A stretch of 64,000 bases of DNA from DTCV01 sp964641155 (GCA_964641155.1 CAZXJO010000003.1:1-64000), one strand, 5' to 3'. Shown: positions 1-8,878, counted from the first letter of the stretch. The notes: a model not told the origin generated them from the letters alone. Numbers and translations are program-made.

Positions 1-709
1 TAGGTTCGGACTCCTTAAGAGCTAACTCTCTAGCCAACTTGGCATACCTCTCGGCAAAATTCACCACCGCATCAGCAACTATTAATAAAGATTTGTAGAA
101 AACGACCTTATCATAATATTCAGGGTCCGAAGAATCCAAATTCTCTAGCTTCTTAACGATTTCATCCTTAATACCTTTAAGACCTACCTTAAGCACTTTC
201 TCAAAATTAGGTATGAAGTGACCGTGACCTGAAGTCATGTAGTTATATACGCTGAAAACGCCGTACTTCATGGCCCTCCTACATTCCTCGGGCAATGCTG
301 ATAAAACTCTATCCATCACTGTCTTACCCCTCCAATACTCAAGCACCTTCCTCAACTCCTCTATCTGATCCTCAGAAATGTGGAACTTATCTCCAGGTCT
401 AGTAGGCCAAGTGTGTATCTCCTTTAACGTCCTCTCTACTTGCCATTCGGGAAATAGAGGTCCTGCTCTAGGCTTAAAAGCTTGATTTCCAACAATTAAC
501 TCACCGTCTAATATGTGTATCGGCATGTTAGCTAAGAGTTTGGAGATAGCTTTGGCTCTCCTTATATATGGATGCTCTCCCTCAGTCTCTCTATACGCCT
601 CAGTAATCAGGATAGCCCTACTTACGTCAACCTCACGATCTATAAGCACCTGACTCCTCAATTTTCTAATACGTGAAATTCTTGAGTCTTCACTGCTTTC
701 TAATAACAA
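1..709 (-). CDS. Glycyl radical enzyme (PFL/dehydratase type), N-terminal part
   Basis: About 236 codons of the 5' end; the rest runs off the left edge. The translation aligns along its length with the complete glycyl radical enzyme just upstream: both have a TE(A/S)Y-(R/K)-ETEG-type stretch, GELIVGNQA, (R/K)PRAGPLFPEW-like and G(H/D)GHxIPN motifs typical of the PFL-like N-terminal domain. Catalytic Cys and glycyl loop lie outside the window, so activity cannot be judged. The start is taken as TTG at 709, directly after an in-frame stop and 3 bases after GGGGAGG; this spacing is short, and GTG further in is possible. It follows the second enzyme by 34 bases and is probably cotranscribed. Family certain, substrate unknown. 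Confidence 0.85.
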   Translation of the reverse strand, partial: MLLESSEDSRISRIRKLRSQVLIDREVDVSRAILITEAYRETEGEHPYIRRAKAISKLLANMPIHILDGELIVGNQAFKPRAGPLFPEWQVERTLKEIHTWPTRPGDKFHISEDQIEELRKVLEYWRGKTVMDRVLSALPEECRRAMKYGVFSVYNYMTSGHGHFIPNFEKVLKVGLKGIKDEIVKKLENLDSSDPEYYDKVVFYKSLLIVADAVVNFAERYAKLARELALKESEP

Positions 710-743
710 CTACCTCCCCTTTATACTGTTTTCTCTTGATAAT

Positions 744-3143
744 TTAAGTTTGGAGTATGTGTTCGGTCCTCGCTATGATCTGGTCCTGCAACTTCTTATC
801 CAACATTACGAAATACGCACTATAACCAGCAACCTTAACGACTAAGTTAGGGTACTTTCCAGGCTCTTTCTGCGCCATTCTAAGAACATCAGCCGAGACT
901 ATGTTGAACTGTACTTGAAATCCCTTCAGATCTACTAGGAAAGTCTTCAACAACTGAGAGAATCGACGCGCCCTCTCATAATCGATGCTACCGAATTGAT
1001 CGACCAAAGCGCTTGGATGGAATTTAACGTTAAGTATGTTGCCATTGATGAAGAGTGTATGGTCAATCTTAGCAAAGCTCTTGAGTGTGGCTGTAACCCC
1101 TTTCTTATCAGTGCCTGGATGTGGTGATGCATTATCCGCTAATGGTTCACCAGCTAATCTTCCATCAGGTGTTGCCCCGGTAACCTCGCCTTCAGGCACG
1201 TTAGCCGTCAGTCCTTGAAGTGATAAACCAAAAACACCGCCACGCCATGGTTTATACTTCCTCGCTATTTCATCATAGAACATCTTAGCGACCAATTTAG
1301 CGTATCTATCCACGTCATCTACATCATTGCCGTACTTAGGGAGGCTGAGGACTATTCTCCTTAACCTATCACCTAAAGCACCTGCCCAATTACTTAGTAA
1401 GACATTTCTTAACTCATTTAAGGTAACTAACTTCCTCTTAAACACTAAGTCCTCAATAGAATACAGTGAGTTGACTACATTAGCTATTCCATGACCTTGT
1501 ATGATGGTATGTGAGTACCTGACGTTAGGACCTCCACCCTCACTTATATCAGCACCTAACTCAATGCGGTAATCAATTAGGGATGATGCGAAAGGTGTTG
1601 GATTCAAATCAGCATCAGTTGCCGATGTTACAGAAGTAAGTGGAACTATGAACTGCGCGTAGTATGCCAGCTGTTTCCTAAATTCTTCCATGAACTCCTC
1701 CATAGACTTAATTTCATTGGGTTCCTTAGTCCTATATAAACATACGTTAGTCCTAGGATTACAGCCACCGTTCAACGTTATCTCGAGTAGTTTGAGGAGG
1801 TTGAAGTAGCAGTCCCCTCCAGTAAAAGGTAAACTCTTACCCGGGACTACAGCTTCAGAACATCCAGCTATTGCGTAATCCCTAGCATCCTCAATTGGTA
1901 CACCTATATTGATTAAGGCCGGTATTATCACCTCATCAGAGAAGAAAGCAGGCAGACCACCACCATGCTTGATTAGAGTTTTAACTGCGTGAATATGCAA
2001 ATCATCACGTGTCTTAGAGTGCACTCTGACCACAATAGTCGGTTGAGGTAGTTTCGTCTCCGCAAGTGCGTCTAGAAACAGGTATGTAAGGTCGTTAACT
2101 GCATCATCACCTTCCGTCGTCTGACCACCTAACGTTATCGTCATGAATAAAGGATACCCTGACTTATACCTAGTTTCGGACCAAGGTCTTACCTTGTTCA
2201 ACGTATTCATCTTTACTAAGAAACATTTGACGAGTTCCAATGCCTCATTTCTTGTAATCCTACCTTCTTTAAGATCTTTCTCGTAAAATGGATATAAATA
2301 CTGGTCTAACCTACCTAAGGAGACTGAATGACCGTTAGATTCTACATGTAGGATTAGATGTATGAACCATATTAACTGCAACGCTTCGCGGAAAGTTCTC
2401 GGGGGTCCCTTAACCAAGTTCTCACATACTTCAGCAATCTTAACTAACTCATCCCTCCACACACTATCTTCCTCCTCTCTTGCCAGTTCCTTGGCTAATC
2501 CTGAATAACGTTTCACAAAGTTTAACACTCCCTCGTAAACAATCCTAATAGCCTCTAAGAACGTCCTCTTCTTAAAGGCGTTAGGATCGCTTAAATCAAG
2601 TCTCTTTAATTCGTTGTCAACCTCCTCTAAAATTCCAGTCAGCCCCACACTGAGTATTTTACGATAATTAGGTATTATGTGACCATCACCCGAGGCCTTC
2701 CTCACACCAGCATATACAACATCATTAAGTATGAAACCATCGTAGTCGAACGCTCTTGCAACTTCATCAGGTAACATGAGTTTTGTTAAATAAATAACCC
2801 TATCCTCGTGTGTCTTCCCGTTCCAGTAAGGCACTATCTTTAAAACAGCATCCCTAACCCTCTCATCTACTTCAAATGGATCGTGGAGCCTATTTGGTAG
2901 CTCATCCAACTCCTTAACTAGGAAAGATACAGAGAACTCCGGGAATAGTGGTGCAGCTTTAGGTTTAGAAGCTTGGTTTCCAACGATTAACTCCCCCCTA
3001 AGGATATATATGCTCATATTCTCGAGGATCTCCTTAAGTGCTATAGCCCTCCTAATTACTTGTGGGGATCCCTCAGTCTTCTTGTAAGATTGCGTGATTA
3101 TGAGACATCTCTCGGGACATAATGAAGGTTTATAACTTTGCAC
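744..3143 (-). CDS. Glycyl radical enzyme (PflD/dehydratase-like), complete
   Basis: 799-residue glycyl radical enzyme. Catalytic thiyl Cys428 lies in AGCSEA (GCxE with Glu430, the pattern of C-O, C-N or C-S lyases rather than true pyruvate formate-lyase). The C-terminal radical loop is VAGYSAYF with Gly773, followed by LQDQIIARTEH. It must be activated by a radical SAM activase, which is not in the window. It lies downstream of a DctPQM transporter on the same strand, so the imported acid is a plausible substrate; I infer an eliminase but cannot name the compound. The GTG at 3143 sits inside a region that still aligns with the paralogue (codons up to about 3190 read SRLVKEFYDK), yet no ATG/GTG/TTG exists upstream before a stop; the true start may be non-canonical (CTG 3191) or the sequence has an indel. 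Confidence 0.93.
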   Translation of the reverse strand: MQSYKPSLCPERCLIITQSYKKTEGSPQVIRRAIALKEILENMSIYILRGELIVGNQASKPKAAPLFPEFSVSFLVKELDELPNRLHDPFEVDERVRDAVLKIVPYWNGKTHEDRVIYLTKLMLPDEVARAFDYDGFILNDVVYAGVRKASGDGHIIPNYRKILSVGLTGILEEVDNELKRLDLSDPNAFKKRTFLEAIRIVYEGVLNFVKRYSGLAKELAREEEDSVWRDELVKIAEVCENLVKGPPRTFREALQLIWFIHLILHVESNGHSVSLGRLDQYLYPFYEKDLKEGRITRNEALELVKCFLVKMNTLNKVRPWSETRYKSGYPLFMTITLGGQTTEGDDAVNDLTYLFLDALAETKLPQPTIVVRVHSKTRDDLHIHAVKTLIKHGGGLPAFFSDEVIIPALINIGVPIEDARDYAIAGCSEAVVPGKSLPFTGGDCYFNLLKLLEITLNGGCNPRTNVCLYRTKEPNEIKSMEEFMEEFRKQLAYYAQFIVPLTSVTSATDADLNPTPFASSLIDYRIELGADISEGGGPNVRYSHTIIQGHGIANVVNSLYSIEDLVFKRKLVTLNELRNVLLSNWAGALGDRLRRIVLSLPKYGNDVDDVDRYAKLVAKMFYDEIARKYKPWRGGVFGLSLQGLTANVPEGEVTGATPDGRLAGEPLADNASPHPGTDKKGVTATLKSFAKIDHTLFINGNILNVKFHPSALVDQFGSIDYERARRFSQLLKTFLVDLKGFQVQFNIVSADVLRMAQKEPGKYPNLVVKVAGYSAYFVMLDKKLQDQIIARTEHILQT

Positions 3144-3241
3144 TTTATCGTAGAATTCCTTAACAAGCCTTGAGAGATTATCAGTATTCAGTATAAACCC
3201 CTTACTGTGAGTGAGTCATAATTTAAAAATATTTGAGAAAT

Positions 3242-4570
3242 TCAGGTTGGTAACCCTAATAACCTAGGGAACCACAGTACTAACTCGGGGATGAACGTTA
3301 TCATTAAATAAATTATGATATACGCTATTATGAAGGGGATCAGCGCTTTAATAACGCTTTCCATTTTCTCCTTAAGTGACTGCAGAGCTATGAAGAGTAC
3401 GGTACCTACGGGCGGTGTGACGTTACCGATCAAATTACCTGTTAAGAATAAAGCATTTATATGGTATATGTTTACGCCTAAAGGTACTAATGCGAGAACA
3501 GCGAAAGGCGCCATAGCAATACATAAGACTATGACATCTATGAAGCACCCTAAGGCTAAGAGTATACATGCCAGCACTAACAAAGCAACATACGGAGACA
3601 TCGTAGATCCCACAAACCTTAACATATCTATGAAGGACTTATTTAAGCCAGTGAGGCTCATAGTATAGCTCATTAGATATGAAACACCTACTAACAACAT
3701 GACCATTCCAGTACCTGCGGCAGATTCCAATAAAATCTCATACAATAATTTAATGTTTAACCTTCTATACGCAAGTGCAAGCAAGAAAGCTGCCAAACAC
3801 CCAGCAGCACCGCCTTCAGTCACTGAGAAAACCCCGAAGTAAATACCACCTAATACCATCAATGGTACAGTAAAGAGTGGTGATGCCTTAACAACCCTCA
3901 TTGCGATCTCCTTCCTTGAGTACCTGACTTCTAAACCACTACTGAAGGCGTTTCCCCTACCCCTATAAACAATCGCTAATATCATTAGTATTAGGGCCGT
4001 TATAACTAGAAATCCCACGGCGGCTCCAGCCATGAAGTTTGTTAGTACCGAGGTGTTCGTAGCGACTGATAACACTATACCGGTTATTGATGGCGGTATG
4101 AAGGAACCTAAAGGAGCTGACGCAGCAATTACGGAAACTACAAAAGGTTTCGGATATCCCCTCCTTATCATTTCAGGACCCATAAGTCTGGAAAAAGTTG
4201 CAGCAGTCGCATTAGCAGAACCCGTTAATGTACCGAAGAAGGCACTAGCTAAGACATTAACTATAGCTAACCCTCCCTTAACCCTACCGACGAGAGGTTC
4301 TAAAGCATCGATAAGTAATGATGCCAGCCCAGTCTTCTGGAAAACTATACCCATACACATGAATAGGTATATGGCTAACATCGTGAATGATGCATATGGC
4401 ATGAACACCGCTTTAAACGCTAACGACAACTTCGCGCCGCCTAGCAAAAGGGTTATCAAGCCGCTTAAACCTAAGGAAAATGTTATTGGGACTCCTAAGA
4501 ACACGAATATGAAGAACTGAACGAAGAACAAAGTAATGAGTGCTCCCGGATCTATGAACATACTAATCAC
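3242..4570 (-). CDS. dctM: TRAP transporter large permease DctM
   Basis: 442 residues, almost entirely hydrophobic with about 11-12 membrane segments. It matches the DctM family through GVPITFSLGLSG near the N-terminus, SANATAATFSRLMGPEMIRRGYP around residues 115-135, and the GNLIGNVTPPVGTVLF signature near residues 380-400. It forms the ion-coupled channel of a tripartite ATP-independent periplasmic transporter that imports organic acids, working with DctQ and the DctP binding protein encoded immediately upstream. It overlaps the end of dctQ by 8 bases, which indicates translational coupling. The next gene downstream on this strand is the glycyl radical enzyme. Confidence 0.93.
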   Translation of the reverse strand: MISMFIDPGALITLFFVQFFIFVFLGVPITFSLGLSGLITLLLGGAKLSLAFKAVFMPYASFTMLAIYLFMCMGIVFQKTGLASLLIDALEPLVGRVKGGLAIVNVLASAFFGTLTGSANATAATFSRLMGPEMIRRGYPKPFVVSVIAASAPLGSFIPPSITGIVLSVATNTSVLTNFMAGAAVGFLVITALILMILAIVYRGRGNAFSSGLEVRYSRKEIAMRVVKASPLFTVPLMVLGGIYFGVFSVTEGGAAGCLAAFLLALAYRRLNIKLLYEILLESAAGTGMVMLLVGVSYLMSYTMSLTGLNKSFIDMLRFVGSTMSPYVALLVLACILLALGCFIDVIVLCIAMAPFAVLALVPLGVNIYHINALFLTGNLIGNVTPPVGTVLFIALQSLKEKMESVIKALIPFIIAYIIIYLMITFIPELVLWFPRLLGLPT

Positions 4571-5075
4571 CTCTAACGAACTGGGCGAGTTTCATGGAAT
4601 ACCGTATTATCATACATATGAAGGCTATAACAGCTGCGTAATAGTAATACACCATCGGTATCCTCAGGACTGTCGAGTAATAATTATAGTAAAGTGGAAG
4701 CGCATCAAGCGTAGCATAAAGAACGACACAGAGAAAAACTATTACTAGCAAATATATCGTTGTCATGTACACCTTACCTATAAACCTCTTCCTAACAATT
4801 CTGTCCTTAAGAAAGGACACATCCGGATGATCTCCGGACCTAAGTAAGTAACTCGCACCTAGGAGAGAGAGCCACGTAAAGAAAAGCCTGGAAAGCTCAT
4901 CTTCGTAGGGCACACTTATGCCGAGTGAGCTGAGAAAGTATCTAACAATTGATGCATACAAAAGCACACCTATCAGTAAGACCCCACACGTTATTATGAC
5001 TGGTGCCTCGATTATTAGCAGGAACCTATCCACTAGGGAGGAAAAAGAAAAAGTTTTTTCCTTACGCAAAACCAC
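4563..5075 (-). CDS. dctQ: TRAP transporter small permease DctQ
   Basis: 170 residues with four predicted membrane segments, the usual size and topology of DctQ. The stretch VPYEDELSRLFFTWLSLLGASYLLR near residues 55-80 is the family signature (E-E/D-x-x-R-x-x-F-x-W). It stabilises or couples the DctM channel to the binding protein. The start is GTG at 5075, after a strong AAGGAGGTGT ribosome site. It lies 8 bases after dctP and overlaps dctM by 8 bases, so the three form one operon. Confidence 0.92.
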   Translation of the reverse strand: MVLRKEKTFSFSSLVDRFLLIIEAPVIITCGVLLIGVLLYASIVRYFLSSLGISVPYEDELSRLFFTWLSLLGASYLLRSGDHPDVSFLKDRIVRKRFIGKVYMTTIYLLVIVFLCVVLYATLDALPLYYNYYSTVLRIPMVYYYYAAVIAFICMIIRYSMKLAQFVRGD

Positions 5076-5083
5076 ACACCTCC

Positions 5084-6265
5084 TTACTTAGAGGCCCTGT
5101 AAGAGCTTAACCACTGTAAGACGTCGACACCTATCTTATCTTTATTCGCTTCTATAAACTGAGCAAGTTTTTCAAACATTGAGGTTGGGTCAGGTTTCGT
5201 GATATTAGCACCCTTTTCCTTAAGAATTTCAATAGCTTTCTGCTCATAATTCATGACAAACTCTGTTTTAGCGTCCGTTGCCTTAGCGGCAGCCTCCATC
5301 ACGATTTTCTGCACCTCAGCGGGTAGTTGTTCGTAGAGTTTTTTGCTTACTAAGGTAACGTGTTGTATTATAAACCATGGCAGTAAGGCATAATTCGGCG
5401 CAACCTCATAGAACCTCATAGCCAGATATGAGGGTGGCTCATTTTCTAAGCCGTCTATTGCACGAGTCTGCAGTGCGGTGTAAACCTCCGTGTACGGCAT
5501 GGCTATTGGTGAAGCTCCTAAGTATTTCAGAGCTTCGACGTGGACGGGTGTTGGCATAACTCTAATCTTCATCCCCTTAAGGTCGTCTACGGAATTTATA
5601 GGCTTACCCGGTACCGTTATGAAGTACCTGGTACCCCCTACACTGAAGCCTACGCCTATGAATCCTAAGTCCTTAAGTTTCTCAAGCCTTGCCTTAGCAA
5701 CGTCTGATTTTGAGAATGCCTTCACTTCCTCTAAACTCCTGAAAAGTCCAGGATAATCAGCAAATAATAACGCATCAGTATAACCTGATAACCTCGACGT
5801 AGCAAGTGTTGAAAGGAACAGATCACCTGCACGCATCATCTCAAGATAATCTAATTCATCACCTAACTCACCAGCTGTATGAATGACTACCTGAACAGCA
5901 CCGCCAGTCCTTTTCTCGACCTCGTCCTTGAATACCTTCAAAAGTAGATTATGCGGATCACACTCACCATAAGGATTTAAATTGCACGGGTTTGGAGCAG
6001 TCACACAAGCTACATGTAAGGTGTATTTGTACGGCAATGGGGTAGTGGGGGTCGGTGTTGGGGTAGGTGTTACAGTAACTGTAACTCTCTCAGTTACAGT
6101 TACTGTTTGAGTTACTGACGCCGGCGTACCTACGGTTGAGGTTATCGTCACTGTCTTAGGAGGTGGTACTGCTGAAGAACCTGCGAAATAACCACCAACA
6201 CCGGCAACAACAATCAGGAGAACTAACACACCAACCAAAGCATTTTGGGAAACCATAAGATGCAC
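5084..6265 (-). CDS. dctP: TRAP transporter solute-binding protein DctP
   Basis: 393 residues. An N-terminal membrane anchor (about residues 10-30) is followed by a Thr/Val/Pro-rich linker to about residue 75, then the DctP fold. DctP marks are GDLFLSTLATSRLSG, SVDDLKGMKIRVMPTP (around 225-240) and AMPYTEVYTALQTRAIDGLENEP (around 255-280), the last containing the conserved helix and the Arg that usually clamps the substrate carboxylate is in the KIRV strand. It captures the organic acid outside the cell. GTG at 6265 is 26-27 bases from a TATA box and fits a leaderless start; ATG at 6256 preceded by GGTG is the alternative. The anchor and start of the linker are almost identical to those of the unrelated TAXI protein at 53350-54555. 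Confidence 0.93.
   Translation of the reverse strand: MHLMVSQNALVGVLVLLIVVAGVGGYFAGSSAVPPPKTVTITSTVGTPASVTQTVTVTERVTVTVTPTPTPTPTTPLPYKYTLHVACVTAPNPCNLNPYGECDPHNLLLKVFKDEVEKRTGGAVQVVIHTAGELGDELDYLEMMRAGDLFLSTLATSRLSGYTDALLFADYPGLFRSLEEVKAFSKSDVAKARLEKLKDLGFIGVGFSVGGTRYFITVPGKPINSVDDLKGMKIRVMPTPVHVEALKYLGASPIAMPYTEVYTALQTRAIDGLENEPPSYLAMRFYEVAPNYALLPWFIIQHVTLVSKKLYEQLPAEVQKIVMEAAAKATDAKTEFVMNYEQKAIEILKEKGANITKPDPTSMFEKLAQFIEANKDKIGVDVLQWLSSYRASK
6072..6106. repeat. Perfect 15-bp inverted repeat inside the dctP linker
   Basis: Arms 6072-6086 and 6092-6106 are exact reverse complements around a 5-base loop. It encodes the alternating Thr-Val linker. It may be only a by-product of repeated Thr/Val codons, but the RNA would form a strong hairpin near the 5' end of the transporter mRNA. 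Confidence 0.7.
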
Positions 6266-6288
6266 CGTACTACTATCAACTGATAAGG

Positions 6289-6296
6289 TATATAAA
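6289..6296 (-). promoter_or_regulatory. TATA box for the dctPQM-glycyl radical enzyme operon
   Basis: On the minus strand the sequence is TTTATATA, centred 27-28 bases before GTG at 6265. This is the usual archaeal spacing for a transcript that begins at the start codon. Confidence 0.6.
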
Positions 6297-6696
6297 CTTT
6301 GATTAAAGCCATTAACCCCAAATTTAGCTATTTATGCCGCCCTAAGACCGTTACGTAAGTAATGTAGTCCGCCTTAACTTTAACTACCTGGATTCACCTA
6401 CTTGAAGACTGACTTTCAACTTATATAAAATCACCACTAGATTTACTACTCACGATATACTGCTAAGTCAACACACCTCACTAAGAGTTTTGGAAACATT
6501 GAAGCTGTAGACACGTTCAGAGATTTTAAGGAAGCGGTACTAAGGGAATGTAGTGAGTACTTAATCAAGTGCCCGGAACTAGTGATTTAACGGGACGGTT
6601 GGGAAGCGCGGTCAAACATCTCCAGCGTTTAGTATGAGATTTAGTAAGTTTATCTCAACTGATTTAAGCCCCTGCGGGTCCACTACTTTAACATGT
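6297..6696. other. 400-base spacer, no convincing gene
   Basis: Between the divergent ends of the dctP promoter and the KaiC-like gene. A plus-strand open stretch at about 6460-6589 ends in TAA and has no start codon; a piece of it (LTKSFGNIEAVD) loosely recalls the start of ABC ATPases, but nothing after it does. I see no RNA gene or strong repeat. Confidence 0.4.
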
Positions 6697-7518
6697 CTAT
6701 TGCTGTATCTTAGTTAGTGTAAGTCCCTTACCTGGAATTATTTCTACCTTATATGCACCTCTATAGTGATTAGTCATCCTCATCTTCTTTATTATTAAAT
6801 ACCTCTTTACCTCTTTTGTTGCTTCTACATCATCCATCCACAAGTGGAATATACCGTCTGCTATATGTTCTAGTCCAAATCCAAAAGTAGACCTGGTTGT
6901 CATTGCGTACTGACTTACTAGTAATGCTGTTACGTTCTCCCTATGAGTAGCTATCTTAAGTTGGTATGAATACTTCCTAGCCATCGCAGGCTTATCAGAC
7001 CAAAAAGCTGAGACACTATCTATTACTAACCTAACATGTCTTAAAGGAGACCTATGCTTCTCATCAGTGATGCCTAATACTCTATAACCCTCGTTTATAG
7101 CTGCGATTAATGTCTCAATATCTAATGCTGCGTACCTCCTCTTCCTCTCTAATTCCTCAGTTTCAGCACTTAACTGCTTAGCTGTCTTGAGGAGGCTGAA
7201 TATATCTATTACAACTAATTGAGGTGGTTTCTCAGGTTTCTCATCGCCTAAGTAGTAAGCGTTAAAATCTTCTAAATTCATGTTGAACTGCCTGGCCTGC
7301 CTAACAACATCCCTGAATTCAGCTTCAGTAGTGATGTACATTACCGGATCACCGATTACTAAGCCTGCATAAGCGTAGTGCATGCAAAGTACTGACTTAC
7401 CAGTACCTGGTTCCCCAGTAATTACTACCCAAGTACCCTTAGGAATACCTCCATCTAAACCCTCATCCAGTAATTTAACACCCGTACTAACTCTGATGAT
7501 ATCCTTCAATACGAGCAC
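6697..7518 (-). CDS. KaiC/RadA-family RecA-like ATPase
   Basis: 273-residue single-domain KaiC-like protein. Walker A is GEPGTGKS at residues 35-42, and Walker B is RLVIDS with Asp167. The N-terminal VSTGVKLLDEGLDGGIPKG is the standard KaiC-domain lead-in. Archaeal members of this family are ATP-dependent signalling or regulatory proteins, often without clock partners; no kaiA/kaiB or obvious partner lies nearby, so the role here is unknown. GTG at 7518 is supported by a TTTATA box 27 bases upstream (leaderless). It is transcribed away from the pseudogene at 7583. Confidence 0.88.
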   Translation of the reverse strand: MLVLKDIIRVSTGVKLLDEGLDGGIPKGTWVVITGEPGTGKSVLCMHYAYAGLVIGDPVMYITTEAEFRDVVRQARQFNMNLEDFNAYYLGDEKPEKPPQLVVIDIFSLLKTAKQLSAETEELERKRRYAALDIETLIAAINEGYRVLGITDEKHRSPLRHVRLVIDSVSAFWSDKPAMARKYSYQLKIATHRENVTALLVSQYAMTTRSTFGFGLEHIADGIFHLWMDDVEATKEVKRYLIIKKMRMTNHYRGAYKVEIIPGKGLTLTKIQQ

Positions 7519-7542
7519 TGTATAGTAATTTTAATCAAACCC

Positions 7543-7548
7543 TATAAA
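7543..7548 (-). promoter_or_regulatory. TATA box of the KaiC-like gene
   Basis: Minus-strand TTTATA centred 27 bases before the GTG start at 7518, supporting both the promoter and the leaderless start. Confidence 0.6.
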
Positions 7549-7582
7549 GATGTACCCAGATATTTTCAAGTCGATAACTATT

Positions 7583-8116
7583 GTGGAGTTTAGGATAGGT
7601 CCTTGGTCTCACATAATGATAAGAGAGTATGAGAAGTTATTCCAAGACTTCGGTATAAAACCGTTTAACAAGGTAATCGACTAACTTAAGAAGTAGAATC
7701 TCACAAATTGATGAGGAGAGGAGTTATATTCGGCCATATAGACTTCAACATAATCGTTGATATGTTAAAGGGGGGAAACCAACCATAGTAACTGGGCTAA
7801 TGCCTAGCGGTAAGATGCATTTCGGTCATCAGATAATACATTACCAAGGCGATTTCTTCGCGATTCTCCCTTTGCTGAGCCAGTAATAGAGGGCCACAAT
7901 TATTCAGCGGATTACTGTGCTGATGAGCTACACTACGGGTAGTAGTACATCGAGTTCGGGCTGCTGGCAAGAGCTGACGCAAGCGCTGAGATGTCAAAGA
8001 TTATGAACGCAACTATGAGTAGTCACCAACACCGCCCGACTTCAGCCATGATGTCTGCACCACCATACCGCCTCATTTATGCCTACAGGTAGCGAGGTGC
8101 TCGGTAATTTAACCAC
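7583..8116 (+). pseudogene. trpS: Decayed tryptophanyl-tRNA synthetase
   Basis: Three frames of the plus strand carry recognisable pieces of an archaeal class I TrpRS. From GTG 7583: VEFRIGPW, then REYEKLFQDFGIKPFNKVID and an in-frame stop near 7681. Next, MRRGVIFGHIDFNIIVDML at about 7710-7766. Then, after a +1 shift in a run of Gs, VTGLMPSGKMHFGH at about 7788-7829: the Rossmann ATP-binding region with the HIGH-like motif (HFGH). After that only scattered stops and fragments remain; a possible KMSKS remnant near 7995 is uncertain, as is the 3' limit. At least two internal stops and one frameshift make it non-functional, implying another TrpRS gene elsewhere. The 5' part is convincing. Confidence 0.75.
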
Positions 8117-8125
8117 TAAACCGAA

Positions 8126-8878
8126 CTACCTTAGAAGGCTGCCAGTTATTGAGGTCAGTACCTTTAACTTACCTCTTAATTTGTAGATCTCGTAGGAGAT
8201 GAGGGAAGCTATTAAGGCCTTCATGAAGTCCCAAACTATGAAAGGAACCACACCGTGGAGGAACGCCATATACATAGAGTTCAGCACATCTCCAAGTCCT
8301 GTCATGATGATGTAGAACGTAGATAGCCATAACCAACCAAAGAAGTACACAGTAGCTACTACTCCTAGAGACGTGAGTATGAATCTAAGAATGCCCCCAC
8401 CACTACCTACTAAGTACCCTAACAAACTCCCCATCAGGAAACCTATCAGATATCCCGTAGTGGGGCTCACCACATATTGGAGTCCTCCACCGTAAGCGAA
8501 GACTGGAAGCCCGGCGAAGCCTAAAGTTAAGTAGGTTAGGATGGATTTCCACGCATCCTTCCTAAGGAGTAACACTATCATGGCCAGTGCAAGCGTTTGA
8601 AGCGTGAAAGGTATTTCGGTAAAGGGAACTACAAAAGATGTCCTGGCAGATACTGCCATGAGCATCACACAAGACAGCGCCGTAACGATTCTTGAGGTAA
8701 GTTTAACATTACCTCTTATATCACCGCTCGCAACTAACAACCACCTGCTGCCATTTTCTAAGTACATCAACTTATCCGACTTCATCACTGCTCTGATCAG
8801 GGTTACGAGCTTTGAAGACCTACCCTTCTTCCCTTCCCCCATCTTCAGCCCATTGAAGGAGTAGAATCTCTTGGACAT
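8126..8878 (-). CDS. bioY: BioY-family biotin transporter (ECF S component)
   Basis: 250 residues. From about residue 60 it follows BioY: VPFTEIPFTLQTLALAMIVLLLRKDA, LGFAGLPVFA, and a Gly-rich stretch ending SPTTGYLIGFLMG, with six membrane segments. It imports biotin, alone or with a shared ECF energising module; no EcfA/EcfT gene is in the window. The first 58 or so residues are hydrophilic and absent from typical BioY proteins of about 190 residues. ATG at 8878 abuts a TTTATAT sequence, too close to be its promoter, so ATG at 8842 or a later start is plausible. It is divergent from the CoA-transferase. Confidence 0.85.
   Translation of the reverse strand: MSKRFYSFNGLKMGEGKKGRSSKLVTLIRAVMKSDKLMYLENGSRWLLVASGDIRGNVKLTSRIVTALSCVMLMAVSARTSFVVPFTEIPFTLQTLALAMIVLLLRKDAWKSILTYLTLGFAGLPVFAYGGGLQYVVSPTTGYLIGFLMGSLLGYLVGSGGGILRFILTSLGVVATVYFFGWLWLSTFYIIMTGLGDVLNSMYMAFLHGVVPFIVWDFMKALIASLISYEIYKLRGKLKVLTSITGSLLR

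Noticed and set aside
6460..6589. Plus-strand open stretch with LTKSFGNIEAVD, like the start of an ABC ATPase
   Set aside because: No start codon, and the sequence after this piece has no ABC character; the likeness is too short to call a pseudogene.
7797..7997. Minus-strand 66-codon open frame over the TrpRS pseudogene
   Set aside because: The opposite strand carries recognisable TrpRS pieces; the minus frame shows no family features.
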